The notes beneath the pieces were generated by a model. That model did not search any database. It saw only the letters and a program-made list of their open reading frames with translations, and was not told where the DNA came from. DNA of 18,214 bases, from contig DASTRL010000283.1 of NCBI GenBank assembly GCA_035761265.1, positions 1 to 18,214 of the forward strand. Direction: 5' to 3'. The DNA is from CADEED01 sp035761265 (GTDB lineage Bacteria > Pseudomonadota > Gammaproteobacteria > Steroidobacterales > Steroidobacteraceae). Below are positions 1 to 6,231 of this stretch, piece by piece (the stretch's first letter is position 1; the number at the start of each line of letters is the position of its first letter). Both the position numbers and the translations under genes were made by a program.

Positions 1-1
1 C

Positions 2-2023
2 GTCACGAGTGCGCTGCCCTACGCCAACGGGTCGCTGCATCTCGGCCATCTCATCGAAGCCGTGCAGACCGATATCTGGGTGCGCTTCCAGCGCATGCAG
101 GGCCACGACTGCATCTACGTGTGCGCGGAGGACAGCCACGGCACGCCGGTGATGATCAAGGCACAGGCCGAGGGCGTGACGCCGGAGCAGCTGATCACCG
201 CCATGGCCGCGGAGCATCTCGCCGATTACCAGGGCTTCCTCATCGGCCACGATCACTTCCATACCACGCACTCGCCCGAGAACCGCGCGATCACCCACGA
301 GCTGTACGGCAAGCTCAAGGCGGCCGGGCACATCACCACGCGCAGCGTGCGCCAGGCCTACGACGAGAAGGCCGGCATGTTCCTGCCGGATCGCTACGTG
401 AAGGGCGAATGCCCGGTCTGCCACACGGCCGACCAGTACGGCGACTCCTGCGAAAATTGCGGCTCCACCTACACGCCGGACAAGCTGATCAACCCGGTCT
501 CGACGATCTCCGGGACCACGCCCGTGTGGCGCGAGTCCGAGCACTTCTTCTTCAAGCTCGGCGACTTCGCCGGCGTGCTGCGCGAGTGGCTGGAAGGCGG
601 CGGCGCCCGGCAGGCCGAGGTGCGCGCCAAGCTCGCGGAGTGGTTCGAGGCGGGACTGCAGGACTGGGACATCTCGCGCGACGCACCCTACTTCGGTTTC
701 GAGATCCCAGGCGCGCCCGGCAAGTATTTCTACGTCTGGTTCGACGCGCCGATCGGCTATCTCGGCAGCTTCAAGGCGTTGTGCGACAGGCGCGGACTGG
801 ACTACGACGAGTATTTCCGGGCCGACAGCCGCACCGAGCTGTATCACTTCATCGGCAAGGACATCAGCTACTTCCACAACCTGTTCTGGCCGGCGGTGCT
901 GCACGGTTCCGGCTGCCGCAAGCCGACAGCCGTGTTCGTGCACGGCTTCCTCACGGTCAATGGCACCAAGATGTCGAAGTCGCGGGGCACGCTCATCACC
1001 GCCGGCAGGTACCTGTCGCTGCTGCCGCCCGAACCGCTGCGCTTCTACTTCGCGAGCAAGCTCAACGCGGCGGTGGAAGACATCGATTTCTCGCTCGACG
1101 ACTTCGTGGCGCGCGTCAACTCGGACATCGTCGGCAAGCTGGTGAACATCGCCAGCCGTTGCGCGGGGTTCGTGCAGCGTGCCGGCGGCAGGCTCGGCGC
1201 CAAACTACCCGAACCTGCGCTGTACGAGGAATTCACCGCCGCGCGCGAACGCGTCGCCACGGCCTACGACGCGCGCGAGTATTCCACGGCGCTGCGCGAG
1301 ATCATGCTGCTCGCCGACAAGGCCAACCAGTACGTCGACGCGCGCAAGCCCTGGGCGCTCGCCAAGGACCCGGCGAAGGCCGCCGAAGTGCTCGCCGTGT
1401 GCACGCAGGGCATCAACCTGTTCCGCGTGCTGATGAGCTATCTCGCCCCGGTGCTGCCGCAGATGGCGGACAAGGCCGGGAAATTCCTGCACTCGCCGTT
1501 CACCGACTGGAATGCGATCGCGCAGCCGCTGCTCGGAACGGCCATCGAGGCGTACGAACCGCTGGCCACGCGCCTCGATCCGAAGATCGTGGCGCAGCTG
1601 GTGGCGCCCGTCCCCGCGGCCGCGCAAGCCGAACCGAAACCCGCCAGGAAGACCACGCCCGTGACCGACAAAGCCGCCCCTGCCGCCAGTCCCGGCCTGG
1701 TCACCATCAACGACTTCGCCAGGCTCGACCTGCGCATCGCCAATGTGCTCGAGGCGAAGTACGTCGAAGGATCCGACAAACTACTGCAGCTCACGCTGGA
1801 TCTCGGCACCGAGAAGCGCAACGTGTTCTCGGGCATCCGCTCGGCCTACGATCCGGCCAGACTCGTCGGCCGGCAGGTGGTCATGATCGCGAACCTCGAG
1901 CCGCGCAAGATGCGCTTCGGCGTCTCCGAGGGCATGGTCTTGTGCGCCAGCCCGGATTCCGGCCCCGAGGTGTTCCTGCTCTCGCCGGACAGCGGCGCGC
2001 AGGCCGGCATGAAGGTCACCTGA
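2..2023 (+). CDS. metG: Methionyl-tRNA synthetase, 5' end cut off by window
   Basis: This cytoplasmic enzyme attaches methionine to initiator and elongator tRNA-Met. The reading frame is open from base 2, and the translation begins VTSALPYANG, so only about 8-10 N-terminal residues should be missing. Counting from base 2, the class I signature HLGH is at residues 13-16. A zinc knuckle in the connective domain has cysteines at 137, 140, 150 and 153. The KMSKS loop is at 323-327. An Ala/Pro/Lys-rich linker leads from about residue 567 to a C-terminal Trbp111/EMAP-like tRNA-binding domain that promotes dimerisation. The 673 visible residues fit the roughly 680-residue long form of the family. 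The stop lies 7 nt before pyrD, so the two are probably co-transcribed. Nothing looks damaged. Confidence 0.97.
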   Translation, partial: VTSALPYANGSLHLGHLIEAVQTDIWVRFQRMQGHDCIYVCAEDSHGTPVMIKAQAEGVTPEQLITAMAAEHLADYQGFLIGHDHFHTTHSPENRAITHELYGKLKAAGHITTRSVRQAYDEKAGMFLPDRYVKGECPVCHTADQYGDSCENCGSTYTPDKLINPVSTISGTTPVWRESEHFFFKLGDFAGVLREWLEGGGARQAEVRAKLAEWFEAGLQDWDISRDAPYFGFEIPGAPGKYFYVWFDAPIGYLGSFKALCDRRGLDYDEYFRADSRTELYHFIGKDISYFHNLFWPAVLHGSGCRKPTAVFVHGFLTVNGTKMSKSRGTLITAGRYLSLLPPEPLRFYFASKLNAAVEDIDFSLDDFVARVNSDIVGKLVNIASRCAGFVQRAGGRLGAKLPEPALYEEFTAARERVATAYDAREYSTALREIMLLADKANQYVDARKPWALAKDPAKAAEVLAVCTQGINLFRVLMSYLAPVLPQMADKAGKFLHSPFTDWNAIAQPLLGTAIEAYEPLATRLDPKIVAQLVAPVPAAAQAEPKPARKTTPVTDKAAPAASPGLVTINDFARLDLRIANVLEAKYVEGSDKLLQLTLDLGTEKRNVFSGIRSAYDPARLVGRQVVMIANLEPRKMRFGVSEGMVLCASPDSGPEVFLLSPDSGAQAGMKVT

Positions 2024-2030
2024 TCAGGCC

Positions 2031-3083
2031 ATGGCCGCCCGGGGCTCCGCGGCCGCAATCCTGTCGCGCGCGGCGCTGCCGATCCTGCTGCGCCTCCCGC
2101 CCGAAGCCGCGCACGCGCTGGGACTGCGCGGCCTGCAGTGGCTGAAGAACTCCTGGCCCGCGCGCGAGCGCGGGCGCCTCGAAGTGCGACTTCCGGGCGG
2201 CCTGCGCTTCGCGCATCCCGTGGGCCTGGCCGCCGGATTCGACAAGAACGGCGACCACCTGGATGCGCTCGGCGCGCTCGGCTTCAGCCACATCGAGGTC
2301 GGCACGGTGACGCCACGGCCGCAGCCCGGCAATCCTCGACCGCGCCTGTTCCGGCTGCGGCGCGCGCGTGCGCTGATCAATCGCATGGGATTCAACAACG
2401 CGGGCGCGGACCGCGTGGCGGCCGCACTGCGCCGCTCGAGCTACCGCGGGGTGCGCGGCGTCAGCATCGGCAAGAATGCCGACACGCCGCTCGCCGACGC
2501 CTCGGCCGACTACCTCGTCTGCCTGCGCAAGCTGTACGAAGTCGCGGACTATTTCGCGGTCAACGTCTCCTCGCCGAACACGGAGCGGCTGCGTGAATTG
2601 CAGGCGGCGGATGCGCTCGGCGGCATCATCGAGCCCCTGCGGCACGAGCGCGACAATCTCCAGGCCCGCCATGGAAAGCGCGTGCCGCTGCTCGTGAAGA
2701 TTTCGCCGGATCTGGACCCGCTCGCGCTCGCGGAGCTGTGTGCGGCCCTGCGGCGGCACTGCGTCGATGGCGTGATCGCGACCAATACCAGCGTCGACGT
2801 GCCTGAGCTGCGCGCCGAGCTCGCGAAGTGCCAGGGCGGCGGCGTCAGCGGCGCGCCGCTGGCCCGGCGGTCGCTCGCGGTGCTGCGCGAGCTGCGCGCG
2901 GCGCTCGGGCCGGATTTCCCGATCATCGGCGTCGGCGGCATCATGAGCGGCGCGGACGTGGTCGCGCGGCTCGCCGCGGGCGCCAACCTGGTTCAGCTCT
3001 ATACCGGCTTCGTATATCGTGGACCCGCGCTGCTGGACGAGGCCCTGGATGCGCTCGAGGGCTTGGCGACGCAAACCCGATGA
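2031..3083 (+). CDS. pyrD: Dihydroorotate dehydrogenase, class 2 (quinone-dependent)
   Basis: PyrD oxidises dihydroorotate to orotate in pyrimidine synthesis, using FMN and passing electrons to membrane quinone. The 350-residue length and the amphipathic N-terminal helices (about residues 6-40, before the barrel) mark the class 2, membrane-associated type. The barrel starts with GLAAGFDKNG at 65-74. The loop VNVSSPNT (177-184) carries the serine that serves as catalytic base in class 2 enzymes, by family analogy Ser181. VKISPD lies near 222. A glycine-rich phosphate-binding segment, IGVGGI, lies in the C-terminal third. The ATG at 2031 follows metG by 7 nt with a weak CAGG ribosome site. The stop overlaps the next start as ATGA. 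The partner enzyme PyrC is encoded about 9.5 kb away at 12586. Confidence 0.97.
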   Translation: MAARGSAAAILSRAALPILLRLPPEAAHALGLRGLQWLKNSWPARERGRLEVRLPGGLRFAHPVGLAAGFDKNGDHLDALGALGFSHIEVGTVTPRPQPGNPRPRLFRLRRARALINRMGFNNAGADRVAAALRRSSYRGVRGVSIGKNADTPLADASADYLVCLRKLYEVADYFAVNVSSPNTERLRELQAADALGGIIEPLRHERDNLQARHGKRVPLLVKISPDLDPLALAELCAALRRHCVDGVIATNTSVDVPELRAELAKCQGGGVSGAPLARRSLAVLRELRAALGPDFPIIGVGGIMSGADVVARLAAGANLVQLYTGFVYRGPALLDEALDALEGLATQTR

Positions 3084-3655
3084 CTGCCCCCGTATCCGCG
3101 CAACAGATCGACGACCTGCTGCCGCAGACGCAATGCACGCGCTGTGGCTACGCGGGCTGCCGGCCCTATGCCGAGGCGATCGCCCGCGGTGAGGCGGACA
3201 TCAACCAGTGCCCCCCGGGCGGCACGGAAACCATGCTGGCCCTGGCCGGGCTCACGGGGCGCCCGATCGCACCACTCAACCGCGAAAACGGCATCGAATC
3301 GGCGCCCACCGTGGCCTTCATCGACGAGGAACGCTGCATCGGTTGCACGAAGTGCCTGCCGCCCTGTCCCACGGACGCGATCGTCGGGGCGCCGCGTCTC
3401 ATGCACACGGTGATGGCGGAGCTTTGCACGGGATGCGAACTGTGCATCGCGCCCTGTCCGGTAGATTGCATCGTGATGATCCCGCTGCTCGCGAGCCCGG
3501 CGCACGCCTCGCTCGCGTTGCCGCCGGCCGAGGCCAGCCGCGCACGCTACCAGGCGCACAACGAGCGCATCGCGCGCCGCGCCGCCGAACGCGCGGCCAT
3601 CCTCGCCGAGAAAAAGCGCGCCGCGCGCGCCGTCCCCGGATCCGGCGCGCCATGA
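3080..3655 (+). CDS. rnfB: RnfB-like ferredoxin without the N-terminal membrane helix
   Basis: This 191-residue iron-sulfur protein matches the soluble part of RnfB/RsxB, the electron-transfer subunit of the Rnf/Rsx complex. A four-cysteine domain comes first (C19, C22, C27, C44, ending in CPPGG). Two [4Fe-4S] ferredoxin motifs follow (C86, C89, C92, C96 and C116, C119, C122, C126). The tail is Ala/Arg-rich and charged. Canonical RnfB starts with a hydrophobic helix. Here the ATG at 3080, which overlaps the pyrD stop as ATGA, leads directly into the ISDDLLPQ-like region just before the first cysteine, and the frame upstream codes nothing hydrophobic. No rnfA, C, D, G or E is visible. In enterobacteria nth directly follows the rsx operon, so the pairing with nth here looks like a retained remnant of that order. 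Its physiological partner is unknown. Confidence 0.9.
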   Translation: MTAPVSAQQIDDLLPQTQCTRCGYAGCRPYAEAIARGEADINQCPPGGTETMLALAGLTGRPIAPLNRENGIESAPTVAFIDEERCIGCTKCLPPCPTDAIVGAPRLMHTVMAELCTGCELCIAPCPVDCIVMIPLLASPAHASLALPPAEASRARYQAHNERIARRAAERAAILAEKKRAARAVPGSGAP

Positions 3656-4314
3656 ATCCCGCGAAGCGGCGCGCGATTTTCGAACGATTTCGCGCGGCCA
3701 ATCCGCATCCCACGACGGAGCTCGAATACTCCACGCCATTCGAACTGCTGGTGGCCGTGATCCTTTCCGCGCAGGCGACCGACAAGAGCGTGAATGCGGT
3801 AACCCGTAAGCTGTTCCCCGTGGCGCGGACGCCGCGCGCCATCGCCGATCTCGGCGTCGACGGACTGTCGAAGTACATCCGCACCATCGGGCTGTGGAAG
3901 GCAAAGGCAAAGAACGTGATCGCGACGGCGTCGTCGATCGCCGACGCACATGGAGGCGAAGTGCCGCGTACACGCGAGGCTCTGGAAGCTCTGCCCGGAG
4001 TCGGACGCAAAACTGCGAACGTCGTCCTCAACACCGTCTTCGGAGAGCCGACAATGGCGGTGGACACGCACATCTTCCGCGTCGCGAATCGGACCAAGAT
4101 CGCGCCGGGGAAAACGCCCAGGGACGTGGAGGATGCGCTGCTTCGTTTCACACCCGGGGAATTCATGCATGACGCTCATCATTGGTTGCTGCTGCACGGA
4201 CGGTACGTATGCAAGGCGCTGAGGCCCGAGTGCGCAAGGTGCCTCATCAACGATCTGTGCGAGTACGGCCCCCGCCTCAGGATCATCGCCGCCGCCTCGA
4301 GGAGCAGTCGGTGA
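3652..4314 (+). CDS. nth: Endonuclease III, DNA glycosylase/AP lyase
   Basis: Nth removes oxidised pyrimidines from DNA and cleaves the strand at the abasic site. The 220-residue protein aligns without offset to the E. coli enzyme around the active site. The helix-hairpin-helix reads LPGVGRKTAN, with catalytic Lys120. VDTHIFRV places the catalytic Asp at 138. The C-terminal [4Fe-4S] motif, C-x6-C-x2-C-x5-C, is intact in the segment from CKALRPEC to NDLC. A short basic tail of about 17 residues follows the cluster. The ATG at 3652 overlaps the rnfB stop as ATGA, and the stop overlaps the next start as GTGA. This implies translational coupling across rnfB, nth and the DUF1841 gene. Confidence 0.97.
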   Translation: MNPAKRRAIFERFRAANPHPTTELEYSTPFELLVAVILSAQATDKSVNAVTRKLFPVARTPRAIADLGVDGLSKYIRTIGLWKAKAKNVIATASSIADAHGGEVPRTREALEALPGVGRKTANVVLNTVFGEPTMAVDTHIFRVANRTKIAPGKTPRDVEDALLRFTPGEFMHDAHHWLLLHGRYVCKALRPECARCLINDLCEYGPRLRIIAAASRSSR

Positions 4315-4739
4315 TCTTCGACGGCATGTCCCGCGATCAGCTGCGCGAAATGTATCGCGCGGCCTGGCGCAAGTTCCGGGCCGAGCAGACGCTGTCGCCG
4401 CTCGAGAAGCAGATCGTCGCCGTGATCTCCGAGCATCCCGAGTACCGGGTCATCATCGAGTCTGCGGCCGCGGACCTCGCCAACTACTCGCCGCGGAGCG
4501 GCCAGCTCAATCCCTGGCTGCACATGGGGCTGCATCTCGCGATCCGCGAACAGGTCGCGACCAACCGCCCGGACGGCATCGCCGAGGTGCATGCCAGGCT
4601 CGCCGCCAAGGCGGGGGGCGCGCACGAGGCGGAGCACCGCATGCTCGAGGTGCTGGCCGAGCAGATCTGGGAGGCGCAGCGCTCGGGCAGGCTTCCGGAC
4701 GAGAATGCCTACCTGGAACGACTGCGCCAGCTGACCTGA
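4311..4739 (+). CDS. DUF1841 family protein
   Basis: This 142-residue cytoplasmic protein has no known activity. It is recognised by the family core: an N-terminal helix (RDQLREMYRAAWRKF), then ISEHPEYR, then NPWLHMGLHLAIREQVATN at about residues 67-85, and near the end a HEAEHRM segment. I recognise this pattern as DUF1841, which I associate with beta- and gammaproteobacteria. The histidines in the LHMGLHLAI and HEAEHRM segments could bind metal, but that is a guess. The chosen start is the GTG at 4311, which overlaps the nth stop as GTGA; an in-frame ATG lies six codons in. Coupling to nth suggests, without proving, a connection with DNA repair or Fe-S enzymes. A 16-bp palindrome begins 6 nt after its stop. 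Confidence 0.88.
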   Translation: MIFDGMSRDQLREMYRAAWRKFRAEQTLSPLEKQIVAVISEHPEYRVIIESAAADLANYSPRSGQLNPWLHMGLHLAIREQVATNRPDGIAEVHARLAAKAGGAHEAEHRMLEVLAEQIWEAQRSGRLPDENAYLERLRQLT

Positions 4740-4744
4740 CATCC

Positions 4745-4760
4745 GCGGCGCGCGCGCCGC
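4745..4760. repeat. 16-bp perfect GC palindrome after the DUF1841 stop
   Basis: GCGGCGCGCGCGCCGC reads identically on both strands and starts 6 nt past the stop of the DUF1841 gene. It could form a hairpin that pauses or ends transcription of the metG-to-DUF1841 unit or protects its mRNA end. No T-run follows, so it is not a standard intrinsic terminator. In DNA this GC-rich, chance cannot be ruled out. Confidence 0.4.
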
Positions 4761-4802
4761 ATGCGTGCCACTACCTAGTCGCCGCGCGCTCTCCCGAATC
4801 GA

Positions 4803-4831
4803 CCCGATGGCGCGCCGTGCGCAGCATCGGG
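4803..4831 (+). promoter_or_regulatory. Leader hairpin ending 2 nt before the SRPBCC start
   Basis: CCCGATG (4803-4809) pairs with CATCGGG (4825-4831). Inside it, GCGC (4810-4813) pairs with GCGC (4819-4822) across a 5-nt loop, with A4823 and G4824 bulged, giving 11 base pairs in all. The right arm ends 2 nt before the ATG at 4834 and occupies the position of the ribosome site. The structure could therefore limit translation of the next gene. It is read directly from the sequence; a regulatory role is inference. Confidence 0.45.
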
Positions 4832-4833
4832 CC

Positions 4834-5376
4834 ATGAGCGAACAGACCTTTACGCGCGAATACAGCGAATCCGCCGAGCTGCGAGCCCCGCCGGAGCAGG
4901 TGTTCTCGTTCCTCGACGACTTCGAGCATCTCGGCGCCCACATGACCCGTCCGAACCGGATGATGGCCGGGTCGAGCATGCGCTACGAGTTCGACGCCGC
5001 GCGCGGCCGGGCCGTGGGGGCCGGCGTGCGCCTGATCGGCTCGTTCCTCGGGCAGGATCTGGAAATCGAGGAGTTCATCGACGACCGGGAGCCGCCGCTG
5101 CGCAAGTCGTGGCGCACGGTCGGCGCGCCGCGGATGCTGGTGCTCGCGGCCTATCACATGGGATTTGCCATCGAGCGCGCGGGCGCTGGCTCGCGCCTCA
5201 CGGTATTCATCGACTACGCCCTGCCGGCCAGCGGCGCGGGACGACGCATACTGGGGCGTCTGCTCGGTGGCGTGTACGCACGCTGGTGCGTGCGGCAGGT
5301 GCTCGCGGCGGCCGTGGACCAATTCAACGAGCCCATTCCGAAGGCATTGGGAGCGCCCCAGGCCGGCAAACTGTGA
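4834..5376 (+). CDS. SRPBCC-fold (START/polyketide cyclase-like) protein
   Basis: This 180-residue protein has the layout of an SRPBCC superfamily member, a helix-grip fold with a deep ligand pocket. An N-terminal beta strand (ESAELRAPPEQVFSFLDD) is followed by alternating strands with GVRLIGSFLGQDLEIEEFID and ending in RLTVFIDYALP. A long C-terminal helix (RWCVRQVLAAAVDQF) comes last. Superfamily members bind or act on small hydrophobic ligands, but nothing here identifies the ligand. I chose the ATG at 4834 because MSEQTFTREY starts just before the first strand. Upstream in-frame starts at 4765 (GTG) and 4807 (ATG) would add Arg-rich sequence and place the leader hairpin inside the gene. 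There is no signal peptide or membrane segment. The neighbouring genes give no functional clue. Confidence 0.75.
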   Translation: MSEQTFTREYSESAELRAPPEQVFSFLDDFEHLGAHMTRPNRMMAGSSMRYEFDAARGRAVGAGVRLIGSFLGQDLEIEEFIDDREPPLRKSWRTVGAPRMLVLAAYHMGFAIERAGAGSRLTVFIDYALPASGAGRRILGRLLGGVYARWCVRQVLAAAVDQFNEPIPKALGAPQAGKL

Positions 5377-5464
5377 CCCAGTCCCCACCCCGAAAACACC
5401 CCGCGCTGCCGCGACTCTGGCCCGGAATACACTCGCCGCACGCTTGCCTGAGGGCACATAACGC
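5377..5464 (+). promoter_or_regulatory. Intergenic region with a possible weak promoter
   Basis: These 88 bp separate the SRPBCC gene from the two-helix membrane protein. TACACT at 5428-5433 could serve as a -10 element. Only a poor -35 match (CTGCCG, 5406-5411, 16-nt spacer) lies upstream. GAGGG at 5450-5454 is a fair ribosome site, 10 nt from the ATG at 5465. The first part is C-rich with no clear structure. Confidence 0.25.
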
Positions 5465-6217
5465 ATGGGCCTTTCCGAAACCATCGTCGCGGCCATCATC
5501 GGCGCGCTCGCCACCATGGCGACCGCGATCGTCCAGCTGCTGCGCAATCGGCCGCCCGGCGAAACCCGCCCGAAGAAGAATCGCACCCGCTCCGTGCTCG
5601 CCACCATCGCGCTGATGATCGGTTGCATCGTCGGCGGATATGCGTGGTCGGCGCTGCGCGCGGTGAGCGCCAAGGAAGAGTTGACGGCCACCATGCAGGC
5701 CGAGTTCTCGCGACAGTTCGCGGAGTTCGCGGCGCGCCAGAACCAGCTGGCGGCGAATCCGCAGGGTGCCGCCGGCGCCGCGGGCGGCGCGCTCTCCACC
5801 GCCAATGCGGGTGCGCGCACCGCCGAGGCGCTCGCGCACCTGCCGCCCTGCCACATCAGTCCGCAGACGGCCGACGCCGGCCCGGTCACCTGCGATGAAT
5901 CCACGGCACAACGCGTCGCGCTGTGCGCCGCCGTGCCGGCCGCGGCCGAGACCCGGCAGGTGCGGCTGCAGTCGCGCGTGCCGAAGAGCGAAACGCCGTG
6001 GCTGGAGCGCGACGCGGGAGCACCGACGCTGGGCAGCCTGCACATCGGCGCGGAGGCCAGTGAGGCGGTGAGCCCCGAGCTGCGTTCGGTGTGCCTGGAG
6101 GTCGCCAACTGGAGCGTCGAGGACACGCTCGCCGTGCGCCTGATCGTCGACTACGACTTCGCGCCGCCCGCCAAGACCGAGCTCACCGCCGCCGCGCCCG
6201 GCGGCGCAACCTTGTGA
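5465..6217 (+). CDS. Hypothetical protein with two N-terminal membrane segments
   Basis: I do not recognise this 250-residue protein. Two hydrophobic stretches at about residues 5-26 and 44-65 are joined by a basic, Pro-rich loop (RNRPPGETRPKKNR). A charged, probably helical stretch follows (about 68-95), then a low-complexity Gly/Ala linker (98-120). The C-terminal domain holds four cysteines at 129, 143, 154 and 210, which could form disulfides if it lies in the periplasm. The basic loop between the helices would put that loop in the cytoplasm and both termini outside, by the positive-inside rule. The ATG at 5465 is preceded by GAGGG. The gene converges on lpdA, with only 14 nt between the two stops. 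That the frame is a real gene rests on its length, start site and coherent layout. Confidence 0.7.
   Translation: MGLSETIVAAIIGALATMATAIVQLLRNRPPGETRPKKNRTRSVLATIALMIGCIVGGYAWSALRAVSAKEELTATMQAEFSRQFAEFAARQNQLAANPQGAAGAAGGALSTANAGARTAEALAHLPPCHISPQTADAGPVTCDESTAQRVALCAAVPAAAETRQVRLQSRVPKSETPWLERDAGAPTLGSLHIGAEASEAVSPELRSVCLEVANWSVEDTLAVRLIVDYDFAPPAKTELTAAAPGGATL
6188..6205. repeat. Short hairpin at the convergent gene end
   Basis: GCCGCCG (6188-6194) and CGGCGGC (6199-6205) form a perfect 7-bp stem with a 4-nt loop. It lies inside the last codons of the two-helix protein gene, before the convergent junction with lpdA. No T-run follows on either strand, so a terminator role is only possible. 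The stretch codes for Ala/Pro/Gly, and GC-rich codons alone could produce it. Confidence 0.25.
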
Positions 6218-6231
6218 GCACGGCTGGCTAA

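Noticed and set aside
2016..3074. Minus-strand open frame of 352 codons opposite pyrD
   Set aside because: pyrD is unmistakable on the other strand. The antisense product is low-complexity Arg/Ala sequence without motifs.
6188..6231. Bidirectional intrinsic terminator between the two-helix protein gene and lpdA
   Set aside because: A 7-bp GC stem exists but no T-run follows on either strand, and the stem lies within codons. It is kept only as a low-confidence hairpin.
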